From Hyphomicrobium sp. (lineage in GTDB: Bacteria > Pseudomonadota > Alphaproteobacteria > Rhizobiales > Hyphomicrobiaceae): DNA of 64,000 bases. The notes beneath the pieces are model-generated. The model was not told where the DNA came from. It saw only the letters and a list, made by a program, of their open reading frames with translations, and did no database searches. Made by a program: the position numbers and the translations under genes. The stretch lies in contig JAEUME010000018.1 in assembly GCA_016793445.1 (NCBI GenBank), forward strand, positions 124,001 to 188,000, read 5' to 3'. Positions 19,745 through 29,689 of this stretch are shown piece after piece (position 1 is the first letter of the stretch; each line of letters begins with the position of its first letter).

Positions 19745-22456
19745 ATGGCGAGCGTCAGCGAAATCAGGTCGTCTTTCCTGGACTTCTTCAAGGCCAACGA
19801 TCACGAGGTCGTGGCCTCCTCGCCGCTCGTGCCGCGTAACGATCCAACGTTGATGTTCACGAACGCGGGCATGGTGCAGTTCAAGAACGTGTTCACCGGA
19901 CAGGAGACGCGCGCCATTCCGCGCGCCACGACCTCACAGAAATGCGTGCGCGCGGGCGGCAAGCATAATGACCTCGACAACGTCGGCTACACCGCGCGCC
20001 ACCACACCTTCTTCGAGATGCTCGGCAATTTCTCTTTCGGCGACTACTTCAAGGACCGCGCGATCGAGCTGGCCTGGAACCTCATCACCAAGGAATTCGG
20101 TCTCGACAAGAAGCGCCTTCTCGTCACCGTCTATCACGACGACGAGGAGGCTTTTGGCTTCTGGAAGAAAATTGCAGGCCTGCCCGAAAGTAAGATCATC
20201 CGCATCGCCACCTCGGACAACTTCTGGGCCATGGGCGACACCGGACCATGCGGGCCCTGCTCGGAGATCTTTTTTGATCACGGCGACAAGATCCCCGGGG
20301 GCCCTCCCGGGTCTCCCGATGCGGATGGCGATCGCTTCATCGAGATCTGGAATCTCGTGTTCATGCAATACGAGCAGCGCGGGCCCGGCGACCGCGTGGC
20401 GCTGCCCAAGCCCTCCATCGACACCGGCATGGGCCTTGAGCGCATCGCCGCGGTGCTTCAGGGCAAGTACAACAATTACGAGATCGATCTGTTCGAGAAT
20501 CTCATTGCTTCCATACGCGAGGAGGGCAAGAAGGCCGGCGCAACGGATGCGAGCGGGAACGTCGATGTGACGGCCGCGCGCCGCGTCATCGCGGACCATT
20601 TACGCGCCACGAGCTTCCTCATCGCCGATGGCGTTCTGCCGTCCAACGAGGGACGCGGCTATGTGCTCCGCCGCATCATGCGGCGCGCGATGCGCTATGC
20701 CCATCAATTGGGCTGCAAGGAGCCGTTGATGCACCGGCTCGTGCCCACGCTCGTCAAGGAGATGGGCGAGGCGTTCCCTGAGCTGGGGCGCGGTCAGGCG
20801 CTTATCACCGAGACGCTGAAATCGGAGGAGACGCGCTTCAAGAAGACGCTGGAGAATGGCCTGAAGCTGCTGGGCGATGAGTCCGCCGGTCTCAACAAGG
20901 GCGCCGTGTTTTCCGGCGATGTCGCCTTCAAGCTCTATGACACCTACGGCTTCCCGCTCGATCTGACGGAAGACGCGCTGAAGCCGCGCGGCATAACGGT
21001 TGATACCGGCGCGTTCGACGCCGCCATGAAGAAGCAGAAAGACGCTGCCAAGGCCGCCTGGAAGGGCTCGGGCGAAGCTGCGACCGAAACGGTGTGGTTC
21101 GAAATCAAGGAGCGCACGGGCGCGACCGAGTTCCTGGGCTACGAGACCACGGCGGCGGAAGGCCAGGTTCTCGCCATCGTCAAGGACGGCAAGGAAGTCA
21201 CCAGCGCGAAGGCGGGCGAGGTTTGTGCCGTGGTGCTCAACCAGACGCCGTTCTATGGCGAATCCGGTGGCCAGGTGGGCGATACCGGCCGCATCACGTT
21301 CGAAGGCAAGAAGGGCGCCCCGGGCGCCGCCTTCGCGGTTGACGACACCCAGAAGAGACTGGGCGATTTGTTTGTCCACTTCGGCAGGGTCGAAAGCGGC
21401 ACGCTGCGCGTCGGCGAGCACGTGCATCTTTCCGTCGACACGGCGCGCCGTGACCGCGTGCGGGCCAATCACTCCGCAACCCACCTTCTGCACGAGGCAT
21501 TGCGTCAGGTGCTGGGAACGCACGTCGCTCAGAAGGGATCGCTCGTCTCGCCCGAACGGCTTCGCTTCGACTTCTCGCACACCAAACCGATGAGCGTCGA
21601 CGAGGTCAAAGAGGTCGAGGACATAGCGAATGCCGTGCTGCTGGAAAACACACCGGTCGAGACGCGGTTGATGGCGCTGGAGGATGCGCGCGCGTCAGGC
21701 GCCATGGCGCTGTTTGGCGAGAAATACGGTGAGGAGGTTCGCGTCGTGTCCATGGGGCCCGTGCGGCCCGGGGCCAACAAGGCGTGGTCGGTGGAGTTGT
21801 GCGGCGGCACGCACGTCAAGCGCACGGGAGACATCGGCATCATCAAGGTCGTGGCAGAGGGAGCTTCGGCGGCGGGCGTTCGCCGTATCGAGGCGCTCAC
21901 CGCGGAGGGTGCGCGTGCCTATCTGGCCGAGCAGGATGCGCGCGTGCGCGAGGCAGCCGGTGTGTTGCGGACAAGGCCGGAGGATGTTGTCGAACGCGTG
22001 CGCGCTCTGATGGAAGAAAAAAAGGTGCTGGAGCGCCAGCTCTCCGATGCCAAGCGGCAGATCGCCCTTGGCGGCGGAGCGGGAGCAGGCGGCGTGAACG
22101 GCGAGGCCGCGGCTGACGCGGTCAAGACCATCGGCGCGGTGAAGTTTCTTGCCCGCTCCGTGCAAGGCCTCAACCCGAAAGATCTTCGCGGCCTCATTGA
22201 CGAGGGCAAGAAGCAGATCGGCTCGGGCGTTGTCGCCGTCGTCGGCGTGACGGAGGACGGCAAGGCGGGCCTGGCCGTCGGTGTCACCGAAGACCTCACG
22301 AAATCTTGGAGCGCGGTCGATCTCGTCAAAGTGGGCTCGGAAGCGCTCGGCGGCAAAGGCGGCGGCGGCCGGCCCGACATGGCGCAGGCCGGCGGCCCCG
22401 ATGGGGCGAAGGCGTCAGATGCGCTCAAGGCCATCGAAGCAAGGCTTGCGGGTTAG
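19745..22456 (+). CDS. alaS: Alanine--tRNA ligase
   Basis: A 903-residue class II aminoacyl-tRNA synthetase charging tRNA-Ala. The N-terminal catalytic core has [18 protein letters not shown] (motif 1/2 region) and the glycine-rich [11 protein letters not shown] (motif 3). The editing domain has the zinc-binding [11 protein letters not shown] and CGGTHV sequences, and a C-Ala region with a coiled coil ([15 protein letters not shown]) ends the protein. Length is typical. It starts with ATG 290 bases after recA; this gap holds no other gene I can see. Confidence 0.97.
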   Translation: MASVSEIRSSFLDFFKANDHEVVASSPLVPRNDPTLMFTNAGMVQFKNVFTGQETRAIPRATTSQKCVRAGGKHNDLDNVGYTARHHTFFEMLGNFSFGDYFKDRAIELAWNLITKEFGLDKKRLLVTVYHDDEEAFGFWKKIAGLPESKIIRIATSDNFWAMGDTGPCGPCSEIFFDHGDKIPGGPPGSPDADGDRFIEIWNLVFMQYEQRGPGDRVALPKPSIDTGMGLERIAAVLQGKYNNYEIDLFENLIASIREEGKKAGATDASGNVDVTAARRVIADHLRATSFLIADGVLPSNEGRGYVLRRIMRRAMRYAHQLGCKEPLMHRLVPTLVKEMGEAFPELGRGQALITETLKSEETRFKKTLENGLKLLGDESAGLNKGAVFSGDVAFKLYDTYGFPLDLTEDALKPRGITVDTGAFDAAMKKQKDAAKAAWKGSGEAATETVWFEIKERTGATEFLGYETTAAEGQVLAIVKDGKEVTSAKAGEVCAVVLNQTPFYGESGGQVGDTGRITFEGKKGAPGAAFAVDDTQKRLGDLFVHFGRVESGTLRVGEHVHLSVDTARRDRVRANHSATHLLHEALRQVLGTHVAQKGSLVSPERLRFDFSHTKPMSVDEVKEVEDIANAVLLENTPVETRLMALEDARASGAMALFGEKYGEEVRVVSMGPVRPGANKAWSVELCGGTHVKRTGDIGIIKVVAEGASAAGVRRIEALTAEGARAYLAEQDARVREAAGVLRTRPEDVVERVRALMEEKKVLERQLSDAKRQIALGGGAGAGGVNGEAAADAVKTIGAVKFLARSVQGLNPKDLRGLIDEGKKQIGSGVVAVVGVTEDGKAGLAVGVTEDLTKSWSAVDLVKVGSEALGGKGGGGRPDMAQAGGPDGAKASDALKAIEARLAG

Positions 22457-22594
22457 TCTGCGCTGGGATTTTGCAGGCTCGCACAGCCGGTTCAGCGCCG
22501 GTCCTCAACCTTTCGAATATTTCAGGCTTCCTTCTTGAAAGAAGCGGCTATAGAAGCCCCCAGTCGCTATTTGTCGTAGAGGGTTTGCCAGAAC

Positions 22595-23089
22595 ATGACG
22601 GTTGCTCGCCTGCCTTGCGCTGCCCAAGTCTTCGCTGCCGCGCTCTTCGCGCTTGTCGCAATGTCGCCGGCGAGCGCGGAGGAAAACCTTGTTGCGCCAG
22701 CGCCGACACCGCCGCCGGCCGCAGGGCCGACCAAGGATGCAGCGCAGGGCTTTTGCGGGGATGCCACGGCACCGGCGAAAGACCTGATCGCGCGCTATTC
22801 CGCCTCTGCCAATCTCAAGCAAGTCTACAAGAGCGGGCAGTTCGTCGCTTATAGCGACAACGAAAAGGCCCCGACCTTGATGTACACCTTTACGGTGGAG
22901 GGGCAGCCCGCGCATCCAGCGGCCGTGTGCCGCCGCGTGGTCAAGGACGGCGAGCAGGTCACCATCAAGATGGACGTGGTGTGTGACGGCGAGGCGGAGA
23001 GTTGCAACAAACTCAAGAACGACTTCAACGTGATGACTGCGCGCATGCAGGCAGAGGTCGATTCCAGGATCAAGTCAGACGGCAAATAG
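22595..23089 (+). CDS. Secreted protein of unknown function
   Basis: A 164-residue protein with a signal peptide (cleavage near SPASAEEN), a short Pro/Ala linker and a domain of about 110 residues holding four cysteines (in GFCGDA, AAVCRRV, VVCDGEAES and SCNKL) that could form two disulfides in the periplasm. I do not recognise the family. It lies downstream of alaS on the same strand and is followed 28 bases after its stop by a strong terminator. Confidence 0.7.
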   Translation: MTVARLPCAAQVFAAALFALVAMSPASAEENLVAPAPTPPPAAGPTKDAAQGFCGDATAPAKDLIARYSASANLKQVYKSGQFVAYSDNEKAPTLMYTFTVEGQPAHPAAVCRRVVKDGEQVTIKMDVVCDGEAESCNKLKNDFNVMTARMQAEVDSRIKSDGK

Positions 23090-23116
23090 CAAGCGCGCTA
23101 GCCGCTCTCAAATATC

Positions 23117-23150
23117 AAAGGGCCCGGCATGCCGGGCCCTTTGTTCTTTT
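23117..23150 (+). terminator. Rho-independent terminator
   Basis: AAAGGGCCCGGC, two-base loop, GCCGGGCCCTTT, a perfect 12-bp stem at 23117-23142, then GTTCTTTT. It ends the secreted-protein gene and, being A-flanked on the other side, could also act on the minus strand. Confidence 0.92.
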
Positions 23151-23179
23151 GCGTTCGTCTTCATCCCGCACGGGGCGCG

Positions 23180-23294
23180 TCACCTTGCAAGCGCGCCCAA
23201 CTTGCCCAAGCGGAAGTCCTCGATCGCCTGCTGGATCTCGCCGTGGTGTTCATGACGAACGGACCATAGGCAGCAGCAGGGTCGTTGGGATGTA
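23180..23294 (-). pseudogene. C-terminal remnant of a pirin-family gene, frameshifted
   Basis: Reading the minus strand from 23292 gives HPNDPAAAYGPFVMNT; after a shift of one base it continues HGEIQQAIEDFRLGKLGALA and reaches a TGA at 23182-23180. The joined sequence matches the C-terminal end of pirin-family proteins (YGPFVMNT...EIQQAI.D...GK.G). A single C missing from a run near 23246 explains the shift. The rest of the gene is absent: the fragment begins right at the icd stop codon, so a deletion probably removed the 5' part. Recognition is by eye. Confidence 0.7.
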
Positions 23295-24512
23295 TCAGGC
23301 CGCCGCCATTGCCTTCTTCAGGTTCTCATCGACCTTGTCGAGGAAGCCGGTGGTCGAAAGCCACTTCTGATCGGGCCCGACGAGGAGGGCAAGGTCCTTG
23401 GTCATGAAACCCGATTCCACAGTATCCACGCACACCTTCTCCAGCGTGGCTGCAAACTTGGCGAGCGCCGCGTTGTCGTCGAGCTTGGCGCGATGGGCAA
23501 GGCCGCGCGTCCAGGCGAAGATCGAGGCGATGGCGTTGGTGGACGTTTCCTTGCCTTTTTGATGCTCGCGGTAGTGGCGCGTGACCGTGCCATGGGCGGC
23601 TTCGGCTTCCACGGTCTCGCCGTCGGGGGTCATGAGCACGCTCGTCATGAGGCCAAGCGAGCCGAAGCCTTGCGCCACCGTATCGGACTGCACGTCGCCA
23701 TCGTAGTTCTTGCAAGCCCAAACGTAGCCACCCGACCATTTCAGCGCCGAGGCCACCATGTCGTCGATGAGCCGGTGCTCATAGGTGAGCTTGCGCTTTT
23801 CGAACTCGGTCTTGAATTCGGCGTCGTAGATCTCCTGGAAGATATCTTTGAAGCGGCCGTCGTAGGACTTGAGGATCGTATTCTTGGTGGAGAGGTAGAC
23901 GGGGTAATTGCGGTTCAAGCCGTAGTTGAGCGAGGCGCGCGCGAACTCGCGGATGGAGTCATCCAGATTGTACATCGCCATGGCGACGCCTGCGCCGGGC
24001 GCATTGAACACCTCTTTCTCGATCGTCTGGCCATCCTCGCCGACGAACTTGATGGTAAGCTTGCCCTTGCCGGGGAACTTGAAATCGGTCGCGCGGTACT
24101 GGTCGCCGAAGGCATGACGGCCGACGATGATGGGCTGCGTCCAGCCGGGCACCAGGCGCGGCACATTCCTGGCGATGATGGGTTCACGGAAGATCACGCC
24201 GCCCAGAATGTTGCGGATCGTGCCGTTGGGGCTCTTCCACATCTCCTTGAGACCGAACTCTTTGACGCGCGCTTCGTCGGGCGTGATGGTGGCGCACTTG
24301 ACGCCGACGCCATGCTTCTTGATGGCGTTGGCCGCATCGACGGTGATTTGATCGTTGGTCTTGTCACGCATCTCGATGCCGAGATCGTAGTAGTCCAGGT
24401 TCACATCGAGATAGGGGTGGATTAGCTTGTCTTTGATGAGTTGCCAGATGATGCGCGTCATCTCATCGCCGTCGAGCTCGACGACGGTTCCGGTCACCTT
24501 GATCTTTTTCAT
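23295..24512 (-). CDS. icd: NADP-dependent isocitrate dehydrogenase
   Basis: A 405-residue TCA-cycle enzyme converting isocitrate to 2-oxoglutarate and CO2 with NADP. It starts [20 protein letters not shown], as in the eukaryote-like homodimeric class common in Hyphomicrobiales, and holds the isocitrate/metal signature [19 protein letters not shown]. The open frame extends another 380 residues upstream of ATG 24512, but that part is antisense to the methyltransferase gene and is rejected. It is convergent with alaS and its neighbour, and divergent from the methyltransferase gene. Confidence 0.96.
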   Translation of the reverse strand: MKKIKVTGTVVELDGDEMTRIIWQLIKDKLIHPYLDVNLDYYDLGIEMRDKTNDQITVDAANAIKKHGVGVKCATITPDEARVKEFGLKEMWKSPNGTIRNILGGVIFREPIIARNVPRLVPGWTQPIIVGRHAFGDQYRATDFKFPGKGKLTIKFVGEDGQTIEKEVFNAPGAGVAMAMYNLDDSIREFARASLNYGLNRNYPVYLSTKNTILKSYDGRFKDIFQEIYDAEFKTEFEKRKLTYEHRLIDDMVASALKWSGGYVWACKNYDGDVQSDTVAQGFGSLGLMTSVLMTPDGETVEAEAAHGTVTRHYREHQKGKETSTNAIASIFAWTRGLAHRAKLDDNAALAKFAATLEKVCVDTVESGFMTKDLALLVGPDQKWLSTTGFLDKVDENLKKAMAAA

Positions 24513-24599
24513 GTCTGGCAGGCCTTTATTCTGGGGCTGTGGGCCGTTGGCGTGAATGATGCGCCGCACCATAATTGCCGTCTCGGGCGCCGCCAAGTC

Positions 24600-24641
24600 C
24601 CGACCAAGGGCGAAAGTGTCCCGGCCAAGGGCGAAAGTGCC
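24600..24641 (+). repeat. Tandem 21-bp duplication
   Basis: CGACCAAGGGCGAAAGTGTC is followed at once by CGGCCAAGGGCGAAAGTGCC; the units differ at two positions or so. They lie between the divergent icd and methyltransferase starts. Confidence 0.65.
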
Positions 24642-24752
24642 GCCATACGGCGAGCGAAGCCGCTTTGGCCGCGTTTGTTGGCGCTGGCGGGTGCAATTGG
24701 CTATAGCCCGAAAGCCGGGGCCGTGAGCCTGCGGGCTGGGAAGAAAAAACGC

Positions 24753-25997
24753 ATGCAGATTACCCTTGAAGAGCACGAACCTCGCGTGATGGGCATCCCT
24801 ATTGGTGCCATCGTGCACGCCTGTCACGTCGCGACCATCGACCAGGGCTTGGCGCAACTGGCCATCCCTGGCCTGACCCGCGACAATCTGGAGCCGGTGC
24901 TCCAATATTGCGCTGAAGTCCGTTGCGCCGCCGACAAAGTCTCCTGCCCAGGCTGCAAGCGGCGCACCGAGATGCTGGGCCTGGAGACGCTCGACCAATT
25001 CATTCTGTCCAAGAAGGAGATCATCGTCGGCGATGGCCGCGTGCGGCTTAAGGGCGAAGGCATCGAGACCGTCACAACGCCCTGTCTGGAAAGCCTCACG
25101 CGCCAATGGTCCGGCGAAAATTATTGGTTCTGGGCGCGCCGCGTGATCCGCAAACTGCGTCACGGCTTGCGGCGCATGCACATTCAGGGAGAGCCGGTTG
25201 CGGGCGAGGGCGAGACGCCGTCCGTTATTCTCATGGAGCCGCAGCTTGCCGACAACATCGGCATGGTCGCCCGCGCGTGCGCCAATTTCGGCCTGGACGA
25301 CCTGCGTCTTGTCAACCCGCGTGATGGCTGGCCCAACGAGAAGGCGCGCATCGCGGCGTCCGGCGCCAACTACATCATCGACGACGCCAAGGCGTACGGG
25401 ACGCTGGAAGAAAGTCTGGCCGATCTCAATTGGGTGGCTGCCACGACCGCGCGCCAACGCGATCTCAGAAAGCCCGTCCTGAGCCCCGAGCAGGCGATCG
25501 CCGAGATGCGGACCAGAATTGCCCGTGGAGAACGATGCGGCATACTGTTCGGCCGCGAGCGCAACGGCCTCGAAACGGGCGAGGTCGCAAATGCCGACGC
25601 TCTGATTATGATTCCGGTTAATTCGCGCTTCGCATCCTTGAACCTCGCCCAAGCCGTGTTGCTGACGGGCTACGAATGGATGCGCGGCTCACCTCAGGCC
25701 AGCCTCGGCCGGGTGACAACTTATGAAAAGCCGCTCGCCGAGGGGCTTTATATGGGGGCCGACAGACCAGCGACGAAGGCTGAATTGACAGGACTTTTCG
25801 AGCACTTGGAGGGCGAACTCGACCGTCTGGGTTTCTTCAATCCCCGCCACAAGCGCCCCACGGTGGTGCAAAATCTGCGGACCTTTTTTCTGCGTGCTAA
25901 TGCCACCGATCAGGAGGTCAGAACCCTTCGTGGTATTGTTGCCACTCTCGCACAGGGCAAAGGACGGGCCAAAAAACCCCCTGGCGAGACGCCTTGA
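24753..25997 (+). CDS. TrmJ-type RNA methyltransferase with N-terminal cysteine-bearing extension
   Basis: A 414-residue protein. From about residue 155 it is a SpoU/TrmJ-family SAM-dependent 2'-O-methyltransferase: [31 protein letters not shown], and [19 protein letters not shown] are the SPOUT knot motifs; TrmJ methylates position 32 of tRNAs. The first ~140 residues are extra and include C53-x4-C58-x6-C65-x2-C68, a possible metal site, in a region distantly like DUF433 proteins. No stop codon separates the two parts. An internal ATG at 25176 would give a normal-length TrmJ of 273 residues, but has no ribosome binding site; ATG 24753 follows GGGAAG. Confidence 0.82.
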   Translation: MQITLEEHEPRVMGIPIGAIVHACHVATIDQGLAQLAIPGLTRDNLEPVLQYCAEVRCAADKVSCPGCKRRTEMLGLETLDQFILSKKEIIVGDGRVRLKGEGIETVTTPCLESLTRQWSGENYWFWARRVIRKLRHGLRRMHIQGEPVAGEGETPSVILMEPQLADNIGMVARACANFGLDDLRLVNPRDGWPNEKARIAASGANYIIDDAKAYGTLEESLADLNWVAATTARQRDLRKPVLSPEQAIAEMRTRIARGERCGILFGRERNGLETGEVANADALIMIPVNSRFASLNLAQAVLLTGYEWMRGSPQASLGRVTTYEKPLAEGLYMGADRPATKAELTGLFEHLEGELDRLGFFNPRHKRPTVVQNLRTFFLRANATDQEVRTLRGIVATLAQGKGRAKKPPGETP

Positions 25998-26134
25998 TCT
26001 CGACAAGTTTTGGGCTGAGCGATGCCAATTGAAACGGCAACACTGAGCCTGATCGGCGGGCATCAACGCACGCCGCGGCCTATTTCGCCTTTTAGGGCGT
26101 ATAAGCAAGTTAAGAGGCACTTTTGGAGAGAGTG

Positions 26135-26782
26135 ATGAAAACGAGGGCGGGGAGAGTTTTGGCGGGAGCACTGTCGCTCTCTTTTCTGATGCCGGTGGCG
26201 GCTGCCACGGCGCAGGAATTGAGCGAGATGGCCGTCAAGTCGTTCATGGATTTTGCTTGGTCATTGACGCCACAACAGTTTTCCAAGCCCGATGGCACCG
26301 TAATCCAGATCGACAAGAAGAAGCGTGACGAGGTGATGATCCCGATCGATATCGCTCGCGACGTCATCAAGGTGGGCCGGCTGTCTGCGCATGCCCAGGT
26401 CTGCGATCTTGGTGATGAGCAGATCGCCAATCATCGTTCAATGATGCGGCGCGAGGAAGCCAGGGGCAAATGGACGCCCCAGCAGATGGTTTACATCAGC
26501 CAGCTTCACCTCACCACGGTTATGCTGCTGACCGGAAAGATCAAACTGGTCGAAAAGCAAGGCGACAAGGAAGTCGTTGTCGAGGAAGAAAAGAAGGGTC
26601 CGGCGCAGACCTGCTCGGATGAGCAGCGCAAGAAGGTCAAAGAGCTGATCATGGCCTATGTGCAGTCCGGCCCCCCGCCAGCGCAGAAGGCTGCGGGCGC
26701 CGATACTGGCACTACGACGGGTTCGACCGCCAAGCGGCCAACCGCTTCAGCGGCTCCGGCTACCCCTGCGCCCAAGAATTAA
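26135..26782 (+). CDS. Secreted protein of unknown function
   Basis: A 215-residue protein. ATG 26135 follows a clear GGAGAG; a TTG at 26123 is in frame but lies over the ribosome binding site. The N-terminus is a signal peptide (cleavage near AATAQEL), followed by a helical, charged domain of about 150 residues with two Cys (AQVCDL, AQTCSD) and a low-complexity Ala/Thr/Pro C-terminal tail. I do not recognise the family. It is monocistronic, with a terminator at 26847. Confidence 0.7.
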   Translation: MKTRAGRVLAGALSLSFLMPVAAATAQELSEMAVKSFMDFAWSLTPQQFSKPDGTVIQIDKKKRDEVMIPIDIARDVIKVGRLSAHAQVCDLGDEQIANHRSMMRREEARGKWTPQQMVYISQLHLTTVMLLTGKIKLVEKQGDKEVVVEEEKKGPAQTCSDEQRKKVKELIMAYVQSGPPPAQKAAGADTGTTTGSTAKRPTASAAPATPAPKN

Positions 26783-26846
26783 CCGCTTCAGAGCCGTGTC
26801 AGGAGGTTGACGCGGCGTCCGGACCCCGGTATCAGACCTCAGCTTC

Positions 26847-26877
26847 GCGGGCCGTCTTTTCGGCCCGCATTGCTTTT
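26847..26877 (+). terminator. Rho-independent terminator
   Basis: GCGGGCCG, six-base loop, CGGCCCGC, then ATTGCTTTT. It lies 65 bases after the stop of the secreted-protein gene. Confidence 0.8.
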
Positions 26878-27047
26878 GCGCACCCGTGGCGAGGAAGTAA
26901 GGCACAGGCCATCTTGCCGTGTCCCAAGGTCCTCGGCCTGTCGGTCTGGCTGCCAGATGATGGCACGTCCAGGACAGAGGAGGGGGCGCTCCAGCCTGTC
27001 GTCCTGCGCTCTGCCGGGCGATGCAACTTTAAATGGAGTGCTAGACC

Positions 27048-27665
27048 ATGACCAAGCGCGTCCGCGCCAAACATAAGATCGATCGCCGCCTGGGTGAGAA
27101 CATCTGGGGCCGTCCCAAGAGCCCGCTCAATCGCCGGGAGAGCCGTCCCGGCCAGCACGGCGAACGCCGCGCCGGCAAGCTGTCGGACTTCGGCCAGCAG
27201 CTCAAGGCCAAACAGAAGTTGAAGGGCTACTACGCCTCGATCTCCGAGCGTCAGTTCCGCAAGATCTATGACGAGGCTTCGCGCGCCAAGGGTTCGACCT
27301 CCGAGCACATCATCGGCCTGCTTGAGCGCCGTCTCGACGCGCTCGTCTACCGCGCCAAGTTCGTGCCGACGGTCTTTGCTGCACGCCAGTTCGTCAGCCA
27401 CGGCCATGTCACGGTCAACGGCCAGCGCGTGACTATTCCGTCCTATCGCGTCCGCATCGGCGATGTGGTCGAGGTTCGCGAGAAGGCGCGTCAGCTGGCG
27501 CTGGTGCTTGAGGCGATCAAGAGTGGTGAGCGCGATGTGCCCGACTATGTCGATGCCGACCACAACAAGATGACGGCAAAGCTCGTGCGTGTTCCCACAC
27601 TGTCCGACGTGCCGTATCCGGTCACCATGGAACCAAACCTCGTGGTCGAATTCTATTCGCGCTGA
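27048..27665 (+). CDS. rpsD: 30S ribosomal protein S4
   Basis: A 205-residue primary-binding protein of the small ribosomal subunit. It starts [20 protein letters not shown] and contains the S4 RNA-binding domain ([14 protein letters not shown]...[17 protein letters not shown]). As usual in alphaproteobacteria it lacks the zinc-binding cysteines. It is monocistronic, with a terminator directly downstream, unlike the alpha-operon location in enterobacteria. Confidence 0.97.
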   Translation: MTKRVRAKHKIDRRLGENIWGRPKSPLNRRESRPGQHGERRAGKLSDFGQQLKAKQKLKGYYASISERQFRKIYDEASRAKGSTSEHIIGLLERRLDALVYRAKFVPTVFAARQFVSHGHVTVNGQRVTIPSYRVRIGDVVEVREKARQLALVLEAIKSGERDVPDYVDADHNKMTAKLVRVPTLSDVPYPVTMEPNLVVEFYSR

Positions 27666-27697
27666 GCGGGCGACCGCATCTTCAACGTGCAGTTTCG

Positions 27698-27728
27698 AAA
27701 AGGCCGCCCGCGGGGCGGCCTTTTCTGT
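27698..27728 (+). terminator. Rho-independent terminator of rpsD
   Basis: AAAAGGCCGCCC (27698-27709), GCG loop, GGGCGGCCTTTT (27713-27724): a perfect 12-bp stem ending in T, 32 bases after the rpsD stop. Confidence 0.93.
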
Positions 27729-27794
27729 TTTGCGGGGTTGCGCGTGCGCCGCGATGTTCCGAGTGGCTCTGCGACCATGCAGAGCCACTATTTT

Positions 27795-27903
27795 CCTCTC
27801 CCGGGTCCCGGGAGAGGATGTCGCGCAGCGACAGGTGAGGGACTTCGGCATTGCGCTCCCCTCATCCGCCCCTTCGGGGCACCTTCTCCCGACGGGAGAA
27901 GGA
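27795..27903. repeat. Composite palindromic repeat
   Basis: Begins with the palindrome CCTCTCCCGGGTCCCGGGAG and ends with CACCTTCTCCCGACGGGAGA; in the middle is CCGCCCCTTCGGGGC. Such elements with CCCTCATCCG...CACCTTCTCCC are widespread between genes of Hyphomicrobiales. Single copy here. Confidence 0.7.
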
Positions 27904-27956
27904 AATGAGTTCATGAGATCGAACCGACTCTAGGCTTTTGTTTTGTCGTGCTTCAT

Positions 27957-27995
27957 ATCAGAAAACCGGTTCCCACTTTTCCGCAAAGCACTCTA
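27957..27995 (+). repeat. Dispersed intergenic repeat, copy 3
   Basis: AGAAAACCGGTTCCCACTTT then TCCGCAAAGCACTCTAG, the best-conserved of the three copies. Its terminal CTA is the TAG stop codon, read on the minus strand, of the neighbouring PqiA-like gene. Confidence 0.75.
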
Positions 27996-29093
27996 GCCGC
28001 GTCCGGCCGAGACGCGACGCCCGCGAGACGTGGCCAGGGAAACCGCCGGGGCTACGGGCCTGGATCTGGTTGGCATGGCGGTCTTGCGGTGCTTCGGTGT
28101 CGGCGTCGCATTGGCCCAGCCGTAGGCCAGCATTGTCATCAGGGCGCTCGCTGCGAAGAAGTAGACCCCCGGAAGCACGCGGGCTTCCGTGTAGCCCGAT
28201 GAGTTCACATAGAAGATCATCAGCGCAAGCACCATGACGTCCGTCATCGAATAGCGGCCCAACCACTCCATGGTTGCAATCGACTTCCTGCGGAATTCGG
28301 GCTCGATGTCATGCGAGGTGAGCAGCGTCAGCAGGTAGAATAGTTTCATGAATGGAAAGAAGATCGAGACCGCGAACAGCACGGCGCACAGAAAATACTC
28401 CTGTGTCTCAAACAGCGCGTACATGATGGTCAGGATCGAGTGTTCGTTGGTCCACACGTAGACGGTCGTGAAGCGGATCGTCGGCATGATGATGCCGAGT
28501 GCGAAGAACACCGTCGCCAGGATGATAAGAAAGCTCAGCGTGAAATTGCGCCAGTGCGGCGATCTTGCGGCGGCGACGTCGGGTTGGGGTGCCGGCGGCG
28601 CGGCACCCTCGGCGGCTGCGCGATCGAGGCCGTCGGTGCGAATCCAGGCATAGGCCAGGATCATCAGCACGACCGCGGCCGTGAAGAAGTAGACGCCGTT
28701 GAGGCTCGTGGCGTCGTAAACGCCCTGGCTCTTGATGAAGAAGATCGTGAGTGCCAGAACCAGAACGTCATGCATGGACCATCGGCCGAGCCATTCCAGC
28801 GCACGCAGTCTGCGGCTTTGGCGGGCGATCTCAGCGGGCGGCAGTGTTGAGACCAACAGCAGGTAGAGCAGCTTGGTGACCGGCAGGACGATCGAGAAGA
28901 CCAGCACCACGATGCCGAGAAACCTCTGGCCCTCGTTGATGAGCACGTTGACGGTCGAAATCAGCGAATGCTGCGTGGTCCAGATTCCAAACTTCGTCAG
29001 CTTGATGATGGGCAGGAAGATGCCGAGCGCGAGACACACGCTCGCGGTGAGGATCGTGAGGCTGAGAAGGAACCGCCGGCCGCTCTGAAACAT
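27993..29093 (-). CDS. Membrane protein with two PqiA-like repeats
   Basis: A 366-residue inner membrane protein with about eight hydrophobic helices in two similar halves. Half one has ALGIFLPIIKLTKFGIW, EWLGRWSMHDVLVLAL and LNGVYFFTAAVVLMILAYAW; half two has ALGIIMPTIRFTTVYVW, EWLGRYSMTDVMVLAL and LPGVYFFAASALMTMLAYGW. The WLGRWSMxDVxVLAL element is the PqiA (paraquat-inducible protein A) signature. PqiA proteins work with MCE-domain partners in lipid transport in enterobacteria, but no MCE gene is nearby. The basic C-terminal tail ends at a stop codon that belongs to a dispersed repeat. Confidence 0.85.
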   Translation of the reverse strand: MFQSGRRFLLSLTILTASVCLALGIFLPIIKLTKFGIWTTQHSLISTVNVLINEGQRFLGIVVLVFSIVLPVTKLLYLLLVSTLPPAEIARQSRRLRALEWLGRWSMHDVLVLALTIFFIKSQGVYDATSLNGVYFFTAAVVLMILAYAWIRTDGLDRAAAEGAAPPAPQPDVAAARSPHWRNFTLSFLIILATVFFALGIIMPTIRFTTVYVWTNEHSILTIMYALFETQEYFLCAVLFAVSIFFPFMKLFYLLTLLTSHDIEPEFRRKSIATMEWLGRYSMTDVMVLALMIFYVNSSGYTEARVLPGVYFFAASALMTMLAYGWANATPTPKHRKTAMPTRSRPVAPAVSLATSRGRRVSAGRG

Positions 29094-29210
29094 AAAGGTG
29101 TTGTCCCGCGAACCCGAACGCTCGTTTGCGCTGGAAGACTGCGCAAGGGAGACTGCGCAATCCCCCTTAAGCTCAACAAGGCCGCCGCGGCGAAATCAGG
29201 GCGAGGGCAA

Positions 29211-29240
29211 CAAAAAATGCGGACGCAAAGGCATCCGCAT
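29211..29240 (-). terminator. Rho-independent terminator of the glutaredoxin gene
   Basis: On the minus strand ATGCGGA pairs with TCCGCAT around a ten-base loop and is followed by TTTTTTG. It lies 32 bases after the glutaredoxin stop. Confidence 0.82.
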
Positions 29241-29271
29241 TCGCTGTGTTCGAGATTTTCCGATGCGCCCG

Positions 29272-29616
29272 TCAGCCGTGGTGATGGTGCTGATGCGGGA
29301 TGCCCTTCTGGCAGATGAGATCGTGCAGTTCACCCGCCTGATACATCTCGCGCATGATATCGCAGCCGCCGACGAACTCGCCCTTGATATAAAGCTGCGG
29401 GATTGTCGGCCAGTTGGAGAAGGCCTTGATGCCATCGCGCACGTTCTGATCTTCCAGCACATTCACGTCCTTATAGGGCACGCCAAGAAGCTCAAGGATC
29501 TTGGCGGCCGTGGCGGAGAACCCGCATTGGGGGAACTGCTTTGTGCCCTTCATGAACAGCACGACGTCATTGTCGGCGATGGTCTTGGCAATGGTGGCGG
29601 TGGCGTCCTGGGACAT
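29272..29616 (-). CDS. grxD: Monothiol glutaredoxin, Grx4/GrxD type
   Basis: A 114-residue monothiol glutaredoxin of the CGFS class, which carries [2Fe-2S] clusters and passes them to client proteins. The active site is PQCGFS with Cys31; the glutathione-binding WPTIPQLYI and GGCDI motifs follow. It ends in a run of histidines (HQHHHHG), which could bind metal. The frame extends 67 codons upstream, but ATG 29616 (MSQDATATIAKTI) is the family start. It is directly downstream of bolA, its known functional partner. Confidence 0.95.
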   Translation of the reverse strand: MSQDATATIAKTIADNDVVLFMKGTKQFPQCGFSATAAKILELLGVPYKDVNVLEDQNVRDGIKAFSNWPTIPQLYIKGEFVGGCDIMREMYQAGELHDLICQKGIPHQHHHHG

Positions 29617-29689
29617 CGGGGGCTCCTTGGGTATGGGCTGGCGCGCCTCATTTTGCGTTGCTCCAGATGTGGGAAAACGCATGCTAAAG

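Noticed and set aside
24513..25652. Long N-terminal extension of the icd frame on the minus strand
   Set aside because: It is antisense to the methyltransferase gene, and the icd family start MKKIKV is at 24512.
27795..27903. Palindromic block after rpsD considered as CRISPR or attachment site
   Set aside because: Only one unit, no spacers, no integrase; it fits a dispersed intergenic repeat.
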